The notes beneath the pieces were generated by a model that searched no databases, had not been told where the DNA came from, and worked only from the letters and a program-made list of their open reading frames with translations. Positions 43,155-54,525 of a stretch of DNA of 64,000 nt are shown piece by piece. The DNA is from Locusta migratoria. Taxonomy: Eukaryota > Arthropoda > Insecta > Orthoptera > Acrididae. Each line of letters starts with the position of its first letter. Within the stretch, counting starts at the first letter, position 1. Location of the stretch: assembly GCA_026315105.1 (NCBI GenBank), contig CM048750.1:169722549-169786548 (forward strand). The letters run 5' to 3'. A program made the position numbers and the translations under genes.

Positions 43155-44368
43155 TGTTGTTGTTGTTGTTGTTGTTGTGGTCTTCAGTCCGCAGACTGGT
43201 TTGATGCAGCTCACCACGCTACCCTGTCTTGTGCAAAGTCTCTTCATCTTAGAATACGTTCGGAAACCTAGATCTTTTTTGAATCTGCTTACTGTATTCG
43301 TCCCTCGGTCTCCCTCTACGATTTTTACCCCACACGCTTTCTTCTAATGCTAAGTTGACAATTCCTTCATGCCTCAGAACGTGTTCTACCTATCTATCCC
43401 TTCTCTTAGTTAGGATATGCCACAATCTCCTATTCTCCCCAATTCGGTTAAGCACCTCCTCATTAGTCACGTGATCTACCCATCTAATCTTCATCATTCG
43501 TCTGTAGCACCAAATTTCAAAAGCTTCTATAATCTTTTTGTCTGAACTTATCGTGCATGTTTCACTCCCATACAACGCTACATTCCAGGCAAATGCTTTC
43601 AGAAAGGAATTCCTAACATTTAAATTAATATTGGACGTCAACAAGTTTCGATTTTTTAGAAACGCTTTTCTTCCCATAGCCATTCTGCATTTTATATTTT
43701 ACTTAGGCCATCAGAAGTTATCTTGCTATCCAAATAACAAAACTCATCTACTACTTTTATTGTCTCATTACCTAATCTAATTCCTTCAGCATCGCCTGAT
43801 TTTCTGACATTGCATTCCATTACCTTCGTTTTACTCTTGTTAATGTTCATCTTATATCTTCCTTTCAAGACACTGACCATTCCATTCAATTGCTCTTCCA
43901 GATCTTTTGCGGTCTCCGACAGAATAACTATATCATCGGCAAACCGGAATGTTTTTATTTCTTCTCCCTGCACTTTAATGCCCTCTCCAAATTTCTCCTT
44001 CCATTTCTTCAATGAACAGATTGAACAACATTTGGGAAAGGCTACAACCCTGTCTTACTCCCTTCCCAACCTCTGCGTCTCTTTCATGCCCTTCAACTCT
44101 AAAAACCGCTGTCTGGTTTTTGTATAGGTTGAATATAACTCTTCGCTTCCTATATTTTACCCCTGCTACCTTCAGAATTTGGAAGAGTGTATTCCAGTCG
44201 ACATTGTCAAAAGCTTTCTCCAAATCGACAAACACTAAAAACGTAGGTTTGCCTTTCCGTAGCCTATCTTCTAAGATAAGTCGTAATGTATTGCCTCCCG
44301 TGTTCCTACATTTCTCCTAAATTCAAACTGATGTTCCCCGAGGTCGAATTCGACCAGTTTTTCCATTA
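43155..44368 (-). mobile_element. RTE-like LINE (family B, copy 3), 5'-truncated with target duplication
   Basis: The minus-strand RT is in pieces: FVDLEKAFDNVDWNTLFQIL, FRVEGHERDAEVGKGVRQGC, SLSQMLFNLFIEE (43975-44235), then FRFADDIVILSETAKDLEEQ (intact FADD) and INKSKTKVMECNVRKSGDAE (43692-44012), then AFAWNVALYGSETC and EAFEIWCYRRMMKIRWVDHV (43390-43683). The tail is a (CAA)n run (plus strand ttgttgttgttg at 43155-43180). The 9-bp target duplication tttctgtgt is at 43146-43154 and 44369-44377. It is the best-preserved YADD box of this family in the window. Confidence 0.88.
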
Positions 44369-44833
44369 TTTCTGTGTATGCTTTACATGTAACAGTTTAT
44401 GTCATGCCTGTCAATATTTGTACGTGTATTTATGTCACCTTGCTCTTTATTCTCGCCATGAAAATTTTTAACATCTGTGTTTTCCTACCGGTATATTGTG
44501 ACTCTTGGCAGCAGATTGTACTGCTGATAGTTTGTCCAAACCATTGTGGGGTGGAGGGAATGAAATAACAATAAAGAAGGAACAGGACTTAGCCGTGCTG
44601 GCCCGATTTCCGTTCTTCTCCTTCGCTATGCAGTGACCAGTCGCATTCCTATAAAAACGATAACTGAATGAAAGAGCGATAGTACAATTTGGATTAAGAA
44701 ATCTGCGATAATCCAGTCTATGTCTTCCACGCAAGCTTTCGTGATAATTACACACTTTTTAAAATTTCTATGTAAATCTTCATTCGTAATTCTGATTCGT
44801 AACGTAGATTTACATGTAAAATACACGATAGTC

Positions 44834-45447
44834 CAGTGGCGCAGCCACGGGACGGGGGGGAGGGGGCTAATGAACTCCTTCCCCGCACCTCCCAAAGATT
44901 TTTTAAAATTTTATCATCTTTTATTGTTTTAACTTTTTTATTTTTTTTAAACAGGTCGGCACCGGAAATTTGAAATAGAACACATCTACATCTACATAGA
45001 TACTCTCCATATCACATATAAGTGCCTGGCAGAGGGTTCATTAACCACTTTCATAACTTTTTTCTACCGTTCCATTCTCTAATAGTGCGCGGGAAGAAAG
45101 AACACCTAAATCGTTCCGTTTTCGATCTGATTTCTCTTATTTTATTGGGATGGCCATGTCTCCCTATGCAGGTGGATGCTAGCAAAATATTTGCTGGTGT
45201 GGTATAGGTTAACTGAAGTATTCAATACTGCTTTATGCTGTTGGTTTAGTGCAAGGGTATTGATTAGTGCCACTGTCTTCATTTGAGGTGTATTGTAAGT
45301 CAACTGAACTATTCGATACTGTTTATAGTTTTTTCCCATGAATTTTATGTCTTTTTAAAATAATATTTTGTTGATTTTGGTTCCCTTCTGTCATTTTTTC
45401 CAGCTTTGCCCAACCAAAACCCCCCGATTCCCATGGCTGACACACTA
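44834..45447. mobile_element. hAT-like MITE with a LINE 3' end inserted
   Basis: Left end cagtggcgcagccacgggac and right complement tagtgtgtcagccatgggaa share the CAGTGGCG(C/T)AGCCA style of hAT ends, followed by G-rich runs on both sides. I could not find a matching 8-bp target duplication. The LINE A 3' end at 44988-45180 lies inside. Confidence 0.5.
44988..45180 (-). mobile_element. LINE family A 3' end (solo fragment)
   Basis: Begins with the tail acatctacatctacataga (complement of the TGTAGA-type tail), then aagtgcctggcagagggttc and gtgcgcgggaagaaagaaca, stopping near gtctccctatgcaggtggat. It lacks coding; a very short 5'-truncated insertion. Confidence 0.8.
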
Positions 45448-45719
45448 GTTTCATTTTATTGTTTTTCCACCATATTGATATTATCATGGCTCAAAGCTGG
45501 TGGGTGGAATCACACATCCTTCAGTTTTGCCCAGTATTGTTATTGTAAAATGTCTAGTGAGTACTAGAAGTGCATTTCATTACAAATACAATGTAGGGGA
45601 AGCATGGAGGGGAGGAGCTACCGCTGAGTGCCAACAGTAGCCTGTGGGAGAAACATAGCATAATTTGCAGTCAGACACCCGCCTACAGAATGAACATTAT
45701 TGGCTGTCATTGAGGTATC

Positions 45720-47285
45720 TACATCTACATAGATACTCTGCAAATCACATACAAGTGCCTGGCAGAGGGTTCATTAACCACTTTCATAACTTTTCTCTAC
45801 AGTTCCATTCTCTAATAGCGGGCGGGAAGAAAGAACACCTAAATCGTTCCGTTTTCGATTTCTCTTATTTTATTGGGATGGTCATGTCTCCCTAAGTAGG
45901 TGGGTGCTAGCAAAATATTTTCACATTCAGAAGTAAAAGTCGGTGATTGAAATTTCGTAAATAGGTATCGCCGAAACGAATAACGTCTTTCTTTTAATTA
46001 TTTCCACATCAAATCGTGACGCTTTGCCCCCTGTAACATGATAAAACAAAACGAGCTGCCCTTCTCTGAACCTTCTCAATATCTTCCGTCAGTCCCACCT
46101 GGTGAGGGTCCCACAATGGGCAACGGTACTCCAGGAGAGGACGCACAAGTGTGTTGTAGGCAGTCTGTTTGGTGGAGCTGGTGCATCTTCGAAGCGTTCT
46201 GCCAATGAAATGTAACTTTTAGTTCGCCTTCCCCACAATATTTTCTGTGTGTTCTCTTCAGTCTAAGTTGTTCGTAATTGTAACTCCTAAGTATTTGGTA
46301 GAATTTACGACCTTAAGGTTTGACTGATTTATCGCGTAATTGAAGTTCAGCGGATTTCTTTTAGTGGTCATGTGTATTACTTCACACTTTTCTTTATTTA
46401 GTGACAATTGCTAATTTTCGCACCATGTAGAAATTTTGTCTAAATCGCTTTGCAGTTGCTTTTGATTCTCTGTTGACTTCACTAACCGATGAACGACAGC
46501 ATCATCCGCGAACAGTCTAAGTGTGCTATTCAGATTGTCTCCTAAATCGTTTATATACACAAGGTAGAGAAGGGGACCTATAACGCTTCCTTGGGGAACG
46601 CTAGATATCACTTCTGTTTTACTCGATGACTTACCGTCAATTACAACTAACTGTGACCTTTCTGATAGGAAATCGTGAATCCAACCGCACAATTGGGGTG
46701 ATATTCCATAAGCACGCAATTTCATAAGAAGCCGCTTGTGGGGTATAGTGTCAAAAGCCTTCCTGAAATCCAGAAATAAGGAATCGATTTGAGATCCCTT
46801 GTCGATGGCACGTGTCACTTCCTGTGAATAAAGGGAAAGCTGTGTTTCTCAAGAGCGATACTTTCTGAATCCGTGTTGACTATTGGTTAATAGGTCGTTC
46901 TCTTCGAGGTAGTTCACAATATTCGAACAAAGTATACGTGCCATAATCCTACTGCAAATCGACGTCAATGAGATTGGCCTGTATTTTTGGGGGATCACTC
47001 CTATTGCCTTTCTTGAATATTGGAGTAACTTGGGCAGCTTTCCAGTCTTTGGGTACGGATCTTTCGCTGAGTGATAGGTTGTAAATTATAGCTTAGTACG
47101 GAGCTATTGCATCAGCATACTCTGAAAAGAATCTATTTGGTATACAATCTGGCCCGAAAGATTTGTTTTTGTTCAGTGATTTTCGTTGTTTTACTACTCC
47201 AGGAATATCTACTTCTAAGTTTCGCATTCTGGCAGCTGTTCTTGGATTGAATTCTGGAGTGTTCACTTCGTCTTCTTTGGTGAAC
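45720..47285 (-). pseudogene. Jockey/CR1-like LINE, RT and 3' UTR (family A, copy 3)
   Basis: Longest family A copy. The minus strand reads, with breaks, PNRFFSEYADAIAPY, YNLSLSERSVPKDWKAAQVT, PIFKKGN. A clean frame 46411-46818 follows: LFLDFRKAFDTIPHKRLLMK, LRAYGISPQLCGWIHDFL, SVPQGSVIGPLLYLVYINDL, LRLFADDAVVHRLVKS. Decayed thumb and 3' UTR follow, ending in the tail at acatctacatagatactct (45720). The catalytic FADD box is intact. The endonuclease is missing; the 5' end breaks at about 47285. Confidence 0.85.
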
Positions 47286-48940
47286 TAATTTCGGAAACAT
47301 AAATTATAACGTAACTATAATTAGCCTGAATATATAATTCTCATTTTATTACGTAATAGTTAACATCTCCCCCGCAGAAAGCGACAGACCTTGAAATAGT
47401 TTTCGATTCAGTAATATAAAACTACGAACAGCACGGAAGTGTCCAACACAGACAGCGAACTCTCATCGACTGACAATACAGTTGGCGCTACTGATCTCCC
47501 CAGCCAGGTGGCAACAGGGTCCTCAAGGTCACTACTGCTGAACCGCGTGCTTTGTAGTGATATGCGGGACCTCCGCAAAATCGCTGCGTTTCCTCCGCAG
47601 CAGACGAACCACAGTCTGTTAACGCAGCCTTAAATCTCTCATGTATGGGAGAATGGTTCATTAACTCCATACTTTTATGAAGATAGAAATTGCGGCTGGT
47701 CACTTCTTTGAAGGTAATCTCCAGCAGCCGTTATTTCAAGTGGTTCTTGATTACGGCAAATATAGGCTGATTAAAAGTACCTGCTAGTTAACTTTTGTCA
47801 CGTGGCTCTACAGTGTCGCCACATACGCAGACGGCTACCTCTTGGCTGTAGGCGAGGCATGACAACTTCACAAACGCTGTTAATATTATTTTATAACTCG
47901 GGGCAGTTTTGTAAGAGGCAGCCAAGAGTTAATGCTGGCAATGCGAAAAGTGCCGGCGGAAGCCCAAGTGCCGCCCCGTGCGAGCTGCTAAATTGCCGCC
48001 GCCCCCCCCCCCCCGTTTTTTTTTTTTTTTTACAAAACGTTTGTGAAATTTTATTTAAACAAATCTGTAAGAAAAGTCAGCAATCAATCGCAATTTTTGA
48101 TTTTATTTTTCAGATCTGCCTATGTTTCGACCAATGAGTGGCCAGTTTCAAAGCCTTTAATATGTGCTTACATCTAAACCATCATGTTGACAGTTACGTT
48201 CAGCATGACGGCATAGATGTAAACATAACTCAAAGCATTGAGAATAGCCGCTCTGTGCCAGAAATCTATGAAGATATGGAAAACAAAAACAGTTGAAACG
48301 GCCAAAGAGTGGGGCGGAAGGCAATGGAGAGAGGAACAATAAGGAGATGGAGTAACATAATAATGCAATAATACATAGTCGGGTATCGACGGGTACTGAT
48401 GCTAGTCGAAATATATTAACTTACTGCACTGCGGCTATTCATTTCAAAGAACTGACACTCGCTATCTGGCGTAATTTGCACGTGTCATTTCTGTCGTGTC
48501 TGATTATGGACTAAGGAGTAACATATTAGTCATCGCCGTATCACGTCACTTATCTGCGCTTTATTTTCATTCTAGCTATTGGGGTGAAGCGTACTTATTT
48601 GCCGAGTTGCCAATTTTTTAAGTAACAGATCATAAGAAAAATAAAATTTCCTATTCTGCATTCTTGGTGGAGAGAAATTCTAACTTACGAGTAACGTGCA
48701 TGCGTAATACTAATTGTAGGTTACATGAAAAGCACGTACCTATTACATTACAAGTTGCAAGAAATTCGGACGCACCATTTCTCCTGTTCTTGTAAAACGC
48801 AACGTAAGTGCTTCTGACCAATCTTGACTCTCTCGGCCAACTATCGAAACGATTTCTTTAGTTTTCGTTGTAGAGAACGCAACAATACGTACTGTCTGGA
48901 AAGGCGAAGTGGTGACGTGGCAGTGCCAGGAATTACTGTA
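47286..48940. other. Anonymous stretch with homopolymer runs
   Basis: No supported gene. A poly-C then poly-T run (cccccccccc then tttttttttt) lies at about 48001-48031. An open frame at 47488-47703 (minus) has mixed composition but no recognised domain. Short GC-rich text at 47950-48000 resembles, weakly and in inverted form, that at 50060-50135. Confidence 0.35.
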
Positions 48941-48949
48941 GATCACGTG

Positions 48950-49490
48950 ACGAGGTACAGCAAGGCTACGGTTAAACTAGCGCCCAAGAAGATGAAGCAC
49001 GAAGCTCACAGTAAGTATGTGACCGTTGATATGGATAAATGTATTATCAGGCAGCAATTTTATAGCATTACGAACAATAGAAAGAAATACGAACTTTTTG
49101 AAAACTGCACAACTTTTGTCAAACAGAAATGAGCTTCAAAGCTAGCAAGGAAACTCTTAGAAGCAATGTTCTGTCTATGGATTTTCGTTTTACAAGGTGT
49201 CAAAATTAACGTTTGTTTCGCTTGGACGAGAAGGCATTGTTGCTAAAAGACCATACTTTCTCGGGTTTTCATCAGAATCAAAGCGACCAGTAGTTTACTT
49301 AGACGAAACATGGATTCACACGCATTATACAGTAAATAAATGTTGGCAAAGTTATAGTGTGTCAGTAGTATCGTCACACAAAAGTGATGGTCAGAGTTTA
49401 ATTATGTTCATGCAGGCGGAGACAGGTGTTTCAGGGCTAAAACACCAAAACGTTCGGCTATCACTCAGAAACGGATAGCAAATATTTTCA
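48950..49490 (+). pseudogene. Decayed Tc1/mariner-superfamily-like DDE transposase
   Basis: Fragments on the plus strand in changing frames: YVTVDMDKCIIRQQFYSITN (HTH-proximal region), then RPVVYLDETWIHTHYTVNKC at about 49287 with the first catalytic Asp in LDETW, followed by SDGQSLIMFMQAETG. The LDETW.H..YTV.KCW motif is familiar from insect DDE_3-type transposases. The second and third catalytic positions are not found. Boundaries are approximate. Confidence 0.6.
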
Positions 49491-49499
49491 AAAATACGT

Positions 49500-50578
49500 C
49501 GAAACCCAACTTATGCCAGGCTTATTATCAATGCCTTTATTCCTTGTAATTACTCACAGCGTATTTACCCATTCGGAATACTTCTAGCCATTGTAGGTGT
49601 TGAACATGTTTGTCTGTAGTAATGTTGAACAATTTTTCTTCCATAGCGAGGGAAAAATAAAACACTCAAATGCCATTGAAGGGCTTAGCAAAATTGCTTC
49701 AGGCTTACCATGTAACCGCAGTATCGACCATTGCATACAAATTTCCAAATTAGATTTCGTGTTCTGCAAAATTAGTTGTGAGTAACCGCACGGCGCATAA
49801 CACGCTGGCAGCGCTCCACTCATAAGAATACTGGCGTGTGCGCCAGACTGCTTCCCTTCCGGCGTAAACACGACGGCGCTGCCACAGTGGCAAGGAAGAA
49901 AGTAGCCCTCCTCCCTCCCGTTGTTCAACAGGGGTGGCAGGCATGTAGTCGAGACGCCATGCCATAATTCCCGAAGCTGCTCCCTCCGAGGTTTGATTTC
50001 GAATCCCCTCTTGGGAATGAATGTTGAGTTTGTACTACAGAAAAAAAGGGTGACGGCAGATTCGCCGCCCCTCGGAAAGTGCCGCCCCGTGCGGCCGCAC
50101 GTTTCGCACGTGCCTTGCGCCGGCCCTGAGCTCTGTCGACAGCTAATTTTAAGTTATCAGTGAGAGACCTGCAGCAGCAGATGCGTTTTGCAGTTCTCAG
50201 TTTAATCCCATGTTGTAACCTAACCACACGTGATGTACTGTGTGTCTGTAAAACGGCGTTCAACCATCTCCAGCAGAACTAAAATCGTGATTTATTTATT
50301 CAAGCCGAACAAAGCTTACTTCCATGAGCAAACACTTCACAGGAAAACTTCAGATACAGCGCTAAAAGCAACCTGTAATTTTTTCGCTATAGTTGGTTAT
50401 CTCAAAATAACACTGGCTAGTGGTTACACGGGCTGCTGTGTTAGAACCAATCAGTAGTCCTGCTTGGTACTTAATTACACGTTATTAAAGACACATAGTT
50501 AAAACGAAGAAAACTATTTAGGATGAAAATAAGAATGAATAAAAAAGTCAATTCTCTTCTGAAACATGCGTAACAATG
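49500..50578. other. Anonymous stretch, GC-rich in part
   Basis: No gene. At about 49985-50030 a tRNA-like trace occurs (gtttgatttcgaatcccctc, ttgggaatgaatgttgagtt), perhaps an eroded SINE. 50060-50135 is GC-rich (gccgccccgtgcggccgcac, ttgcgccggccctgagctc). Confidence 0.3.
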
Positions 50579-50580
50579 TA

Positions 50581-52460
50581 CGACGGTCACTCAAAGAGAA
50601 ATGCACACTTTATTTTTTTTTAATACAGTTTTCCTTCTACATGTATGAAAGTTTTACAGTGTGCACATACATCCTTTAGGAACAATATTTTCATTTCTCC
50701 ACATAATCCCCATCCCTCTCAGCTGCCCTACGCCATCTTGGAACTAGCGCTTTTATAGTCGAACGGTAAAATTCTGGACCAACAAGTTGGAGGCACCGTT
50801 TAGCAGCGTGCACAAGGGAGTCATCATTTTCAAACCTTATTCCACGAAGAGAGTCTTCCAGTTTCTCCATACCCCTTTTTTCAACCTCTTGTGGATGTTT
50901 CCCACTGTCTCGTTTTCACAGCACAGGAATTCAATGACATCACTTTGCTTCTGATGAACAAGTGTAGCAGCGACCTTGAAGACATGCTGTGAAGGTTCCA
51001 CTCACGGGAACAGGTTGAACCAAGTTCGAAAACAGGCGGGAAGGATGTATCTAGATACTGTAAAACTTTCAAACATGCAGAATGAACACTGTATTAAAAA
51101 AATCGCACTAACTTGTATTACGGCCCACTTTAGATTTGTAGTGTTATAAGGTTTTGCAAACATTTTGGAGCAAAATAATAATGTAAACAATAAAAAATTA
51201 ATTAATAAGATTGTCTGAAACCCTTTTAGGAAAGAAATTAGATAGTGACAGATTTTGAACCAATGACCCTCAGTGTCACAGTCCAACACATTGCCCACTA
51301 CGCTAAGGCCAACACTTAAGCAGGTGCGTTATTTAATCTCATACTATTGATGGCCGTTATTAACTGATGCTAATATGGCATTTGTAGACACTAAATGATC
51401 ATTTATCGTACGAAGGACAACGTGTTTGTGTTAATTCTTTAGTGCGCTATTGCTTTGAAATGACAACTTGTAAGTTAAAATAAGAAAATCATCAAATACG
51501 TTACGCAAGATGGCTTATGCCAGAGAGAGTTCTGGGCGAGAAATGTCACGTTAATTCAGTGAAGAGTATCAAAACAGTTATGTTTGCAAATTTCTCTCAG
51601 ACGATACGAGATAGGAAAAAGACATAAGGGAAAGATGTAGAGAATCTTCTGCTCTACAAATTCGGTTATTCAATTTTAGCGTCAGATGCAATTAAAATTA
51701 CATTACAAACGGCCTTTTTTTGGTATTACTAACGTATTTCTTGTCCGAAATATTTGAAACAGCTATGATCTGGTCGCTGGCAGCCAACAATTATGTCTGT
51801 AAAATTTGGTGCAGATCGGTTGAACGGTTGGACCTAAAAAGTGGGAACACGTTACAGCCAGACACACATTGTTAAATCGCCGTTATTTTTACAAATATCT
51901 CTGCAATGATGCAACATATGGAAAAAAACATAATAGAGCGAAGTTCTAGAGTATTTACCCTCTACCAATTAGGTTATTCAATTTTCGTGCCAGATGAACG
52001 GTTCGTTGGCAATTACAATTATATTACAAACGGCTTTTTTTGTTATTACTACCATATTTTCTATCCGAAAAATTTGAGAAATGGAGGTTCTGGTCTCAGT
52101 CGGTCTACAATTATGTCTGTAAAATTTGGTGTTGATCGGTTGAACGGTTCGTCTTAAAAACGGGAAACACGTTACGGACAGACAGACAGACAAAAATCCC
52201 AAAGTCGCCGTTAGTTTTGCAAATATCTCATAAACGATACGAGATATGAAAAAAAAAAACATAAGAGAGCAGAGTGGTAGAGAAGTTTCTCCTCTACAAA
52301 TTAGGTTATTCAATTTTCGTGTCACTTGAATGGTTAAGCCGTTATTTTTATTTAAATTTCGAGCTGTCAAAAAACGATCGCAAAGGCCCACTTTTAGTGT
52401 TACTACCGTAACCTAAAGTGGGCCAATATTCAGTGTGCATTTCTTTTGAAGTGACCCTCG
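50581..52460 (-). mobile_element. mariner internal-deletion derivative, carrying element X copy 2
   Basis: Ends: left cgacggtcactcaaagagaa; right complement cgagggtcacttcaaaagaa; TA at 50579-50580 and 52461-52462. The minus-strand coding joins an N-terminal HTH piece (VHQKQSDVIEFLCCENETVG, NIHKRL, about 50960-50880) almost directly to the C-terminus (GMEKLEDSLRGIRFENDDSL, then EFYRSTIKALVPRWRRAERD and GDYVEK, 50880-50690). So the catalytic DDE domain has been deleted. The closing motif ERDGDYVEK is typical of mariner transposases. Element X is inserted close to the right end (5' end of the transposase). Confidence 0.82.
51101..52424. mobile_element. Non-autonomous element X, copy 2
   Basis: Same architecture as 40431-41889: atcgcact then acggcccactttaga at the left; tRNA-like arm (gacagattttgaaccaatga, minus strand); three tandem units beginning near 51565, 51877 and 52205; closing 40-bp hairpin ggcccacttttagtg...cctaaagtgggcc at 52385-52424. 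Nested in the mariner remnant, whose sequence resumes as aatattcagtgtgcattt. Confidence 0.75.
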
Positions 52461-52794
52461 TATTACAAGTTAAACAATTCACTGAAATTAACAAAAACGA
52501 CAAACTAACTGCGGATCAGAAATTAAAATGATCTCATCGTACGGATCTAGAATGTTCAGCATGGGGAGTTGTGGTTTTACCACTGCGCTGCACAGTGACG
52601 GTTTTACTCGTTCCTGTATGGTAGTTCACACCGTCTAATAACCCTGGACTGTAGTGTTACTCAGTGGCGGCGCTAGGCGTCGGCGACGTCGGCGATCGCC
52701 GACGGCCTCGCTCCTGTGGGGGCCTCGCAAAACATTGTTAAAATTTTAGCTTTTTTTTTTTTACCTGTTTAACAACAGTTTTCAACTGCTAGAT

Positions 52795-52944
52795 TATATA
52801 ACGAAGACATACATCTTACTTACACTAGCTTAACCCAAGGACGAACACGACATCCGTACACAAGGGTGGAATTCGACCCCCGACGGGAGCGACCTTGCGC
52901 ACCGTGGTATGACGCCTTAGTGCGCTCGGCATTTCCCGGCAGGC
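52795..52944 (-). mobile_element. tRNA-derived SINE (family 1-related variant), minus strand
   Basis: Minus-strand B box region (complement of ggaattcgacccccgacggg) with A-box side near gcgctcggcatttcccgg, and body ccaaggacgaacacgacat. Like the copy at 54015-54171. No target duplication was identified. Confidence 0.7.
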
Positions 52945-53109
52945 AAATGTTCAAATGTTTGTTAAGTTTAAGGAACTTAACTGCGTGGTCATCAGTCCCT
53001 AAACTTACAAACTACTTATGAACTATCTTATACTAAAGACGACTGGAACATCCGTGCCCGGTGGGGATTCGAACCCCCGACCGTAGCGGCCGTGCAGACT
53101 GTGACTTCA
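52945..53109 (-). mobile_element. tRNA-derived SINE (family 1), 5'-truncated, minus strand
   Basis: Complement of the family tail (caaatgttcaaatgtttgtt), body (cgtggtcatcagtccctaaa) and B box (ggggattcgaacccccgacc), ending within the head (gtgcagactgtgac). It directly adjoins the preceding SINE. Confidence 0.82.
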
Positions 53110-53603
53110 GTACATTTTAGAAAACAATGTGGAAGAAGTATATCCAAATCTTTATATAACAATAAGAATCATGCTCACAGTTCCAGTCAGTAGAGCTTCA
53201 GCCGAGAGAAGCTTCTCAAAGTTAAAATTAAGACTAACTTGAGAAGCACAATGAGACAAGAAAGACTATCTGCGTAGTCAGTACCATCAATTGAAGCCGA
53301 AATAGCGGCTAGTATTAATTTTGATGTGATCGTAAAAATATTTTGTGACACGAAAATCCGAAAAGTTTCTCTATTTTAATTTGTGTTTGCATACTCTAAT
53401 TTTTGTCATTGCAATATTACTTGTATATTCTACAAATATAATTTTAGTAGAATGATTATTAGTGTATAATTCAGCTCATTTTATTTAACATTTTCTTCGT
53501 TACTGAAAAAATGAAAGGGGCCTCGCAAAGACGAGTTCGCCGACGCCCAGTTTTCGTCTAGCGTCGCCACTGGTGTTATTGTAGAGCCGCTGTGGACACT
53601 GAC

Positions 53604-53723
53604 CTGTGAGGAGGAGCAGCCAGACGGCGGCCAGCAGCAGGGTGCGCAGTGCTCGCGACGCCGCCATCGCGCTGGCATAGTACTGGCCCAGCACTCCCTT
53701 CACAAGGCGGCCGCCATCGCCAC
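53604..53723 (-). CDS. Candidate host-gene first coding exon with signal peptide
   Basis: Minus strand. A likely start ATG at 53667-53665 (context gccagcgcgatgg) opens 21 codons, MAASRALRTLLLAAVWLLLL then T: positive residues followed by a strongly hydrophobic run, as in a signal peptide. The exon ends ctcctcacag|gtcagt at 53604/53603, a consensus donor in phase 1. Upstream, tgcgattgttgcag|gtggcg at 53724/53723 could be an acceptor, giving a 120-nt exon with 56 nt of 5' UTR holding a short upstream frame (MAAAL, stop). Local GC and CpG are high. The same frame is open to an upstream Met at 53805, so the true 5' end is uncertain. The rest of the gene is not in the window as far as I can see, and the product is unknown (secreted or membrane protein). 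Confidence 0.5.
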
Positions 53724-53847
53724 CTGCAACAATCGCACTCTGCAACAACCGACAAAAGCACCGAGGACGTCTCCACAAGCACACCGGCAGTCTGACGAGG
53801 TACATTCGCCAAGTGTCTCACCGATACGGACATAATATTAGTTACAA

Positions 53848-53872
53848 TCCAAGCTTAAGGACTAATCAGTAA
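53848..53872 (+). repeat. 25-bp direct repeat, copy 1
   Basis: tccaagcttaaggactaatc followed by agtaa; identical to 55718-55742. Copy 1 ends 2 bp before the hAT-like element at 53875. Confidence 0.9.
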
Positions 53873-54014
53873 GTTAGGGTTGCCAGATCTCCGGGCGCCG
53901 CCCGGAGTGCCCGTGTTTGGAAGGGATTCTCCGGGTCTACGGGCCAATCACTCTCATCTCCGGGCTTGAATGTAACCTTCATCTTAACTTTTTTTTACGG
54001 CGCTTTTTAAGTAC

Positions 54015-54171
54015 TATGCTCATATAGCGACGATCTACATCGAACTTAACGAAACTTAAACTAAGGACGAACACAACATCCATGCCCTAGAGGAGGGATT
54101 CGAACCTCTGGCGGGAGCAGCCTCGCGCGCCTTGGCAAGACGCCTCAGTGCGCTCGGCCATTCCCAGCCGG
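54015..54171 (-). mobile_element. tRNA-derived SINE (family 1-related variant), minus strand
   Basis: Complement of B box (ggagggattcgaacctctgg), head (ctcggccattcccagccggc) and body (aaactaaggacgaacacaac, atccatgccctagagg). Same variant as 52795-52944. Confidence 0.8.
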
Positions 54172-54449
54172 CTCCTCTCTAGTAATTATGAATAACTTTA
54201 TATAAATGTCAATTTCTTATTGCAACAAAACGCTACTTTTCTATTCTTCCTCTGAAAACTTTTCGCTGTTGCGTCGGTAGTAATCGGCTAGCGCATTATT
54301 AAGAAAACACTGTTGCGGCAACGTTTCAACTGGCGACGTATATTATTTGTGTTCGTTCGTTCATTGTTTGTTATCAGTTTACCGGCAATTTTTGGAATAC
54401 TCGGATCGTGTGTGAACAGACAAGCTTACAGTAACTCAGATAATGTGAA

Positions 54450-54525
54450 ATGAAGAGACGATATCTAAGTTCGTTCCGTGAAGAATGGCTGCAGGAAGAA
54501 AATTAGAAAGAGTGGCTACAAAAGT
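54450..54525 (+). pseudogene. Short N-terminal coding trace resembling hAT/BED-type proteins
   Basis: From ATG 54450: MKRRYLSSFREEWLQEEN, stop (54504), then KEWLQK in the same frame. The (K/R)Y..SFREEWL......WL pattern opens many hAT-derived and BED-finger proteins. Being inside a hAT-like element supports it as the transposase start. Very short, so only suggestive. Confidence 0.35.

Larger units (their letters stand above)
52662..53572 (+). mobile_element. hAT transposon remnant with C-terminal dimerisation segment
   Basis: Left end cagtggcggcgctaggcgtc, right complement cagtggcgacgctagacgaa; both continue inward with the same gcctcgc block. The 8-bp target duplication gtgttact / gtgttatt is at 52654-52661 and 53573-53580 (7 of 8). 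The plus strand at 53105-53380 encodes, with breaks, VEEVYPNLYITIRIMLTVPV followed by SRASAERSFSKLKLR and IEAEIAASINFD, the hAT dimerisation signature (hATC; ZMYM1-like group). Two SINEs interrupt the interior. N-terminal and catalytic parts are deleted. Confidence 0.87.

Noticed and set aside
47958..50136. A 2.2-kb hAT element bounded by gccggcggaagc and gcgccggccctg
   Set aside because: The ends match only loosely and the 8-bp flanks do not agree; the enclosed transposase piece is of another superfamily.
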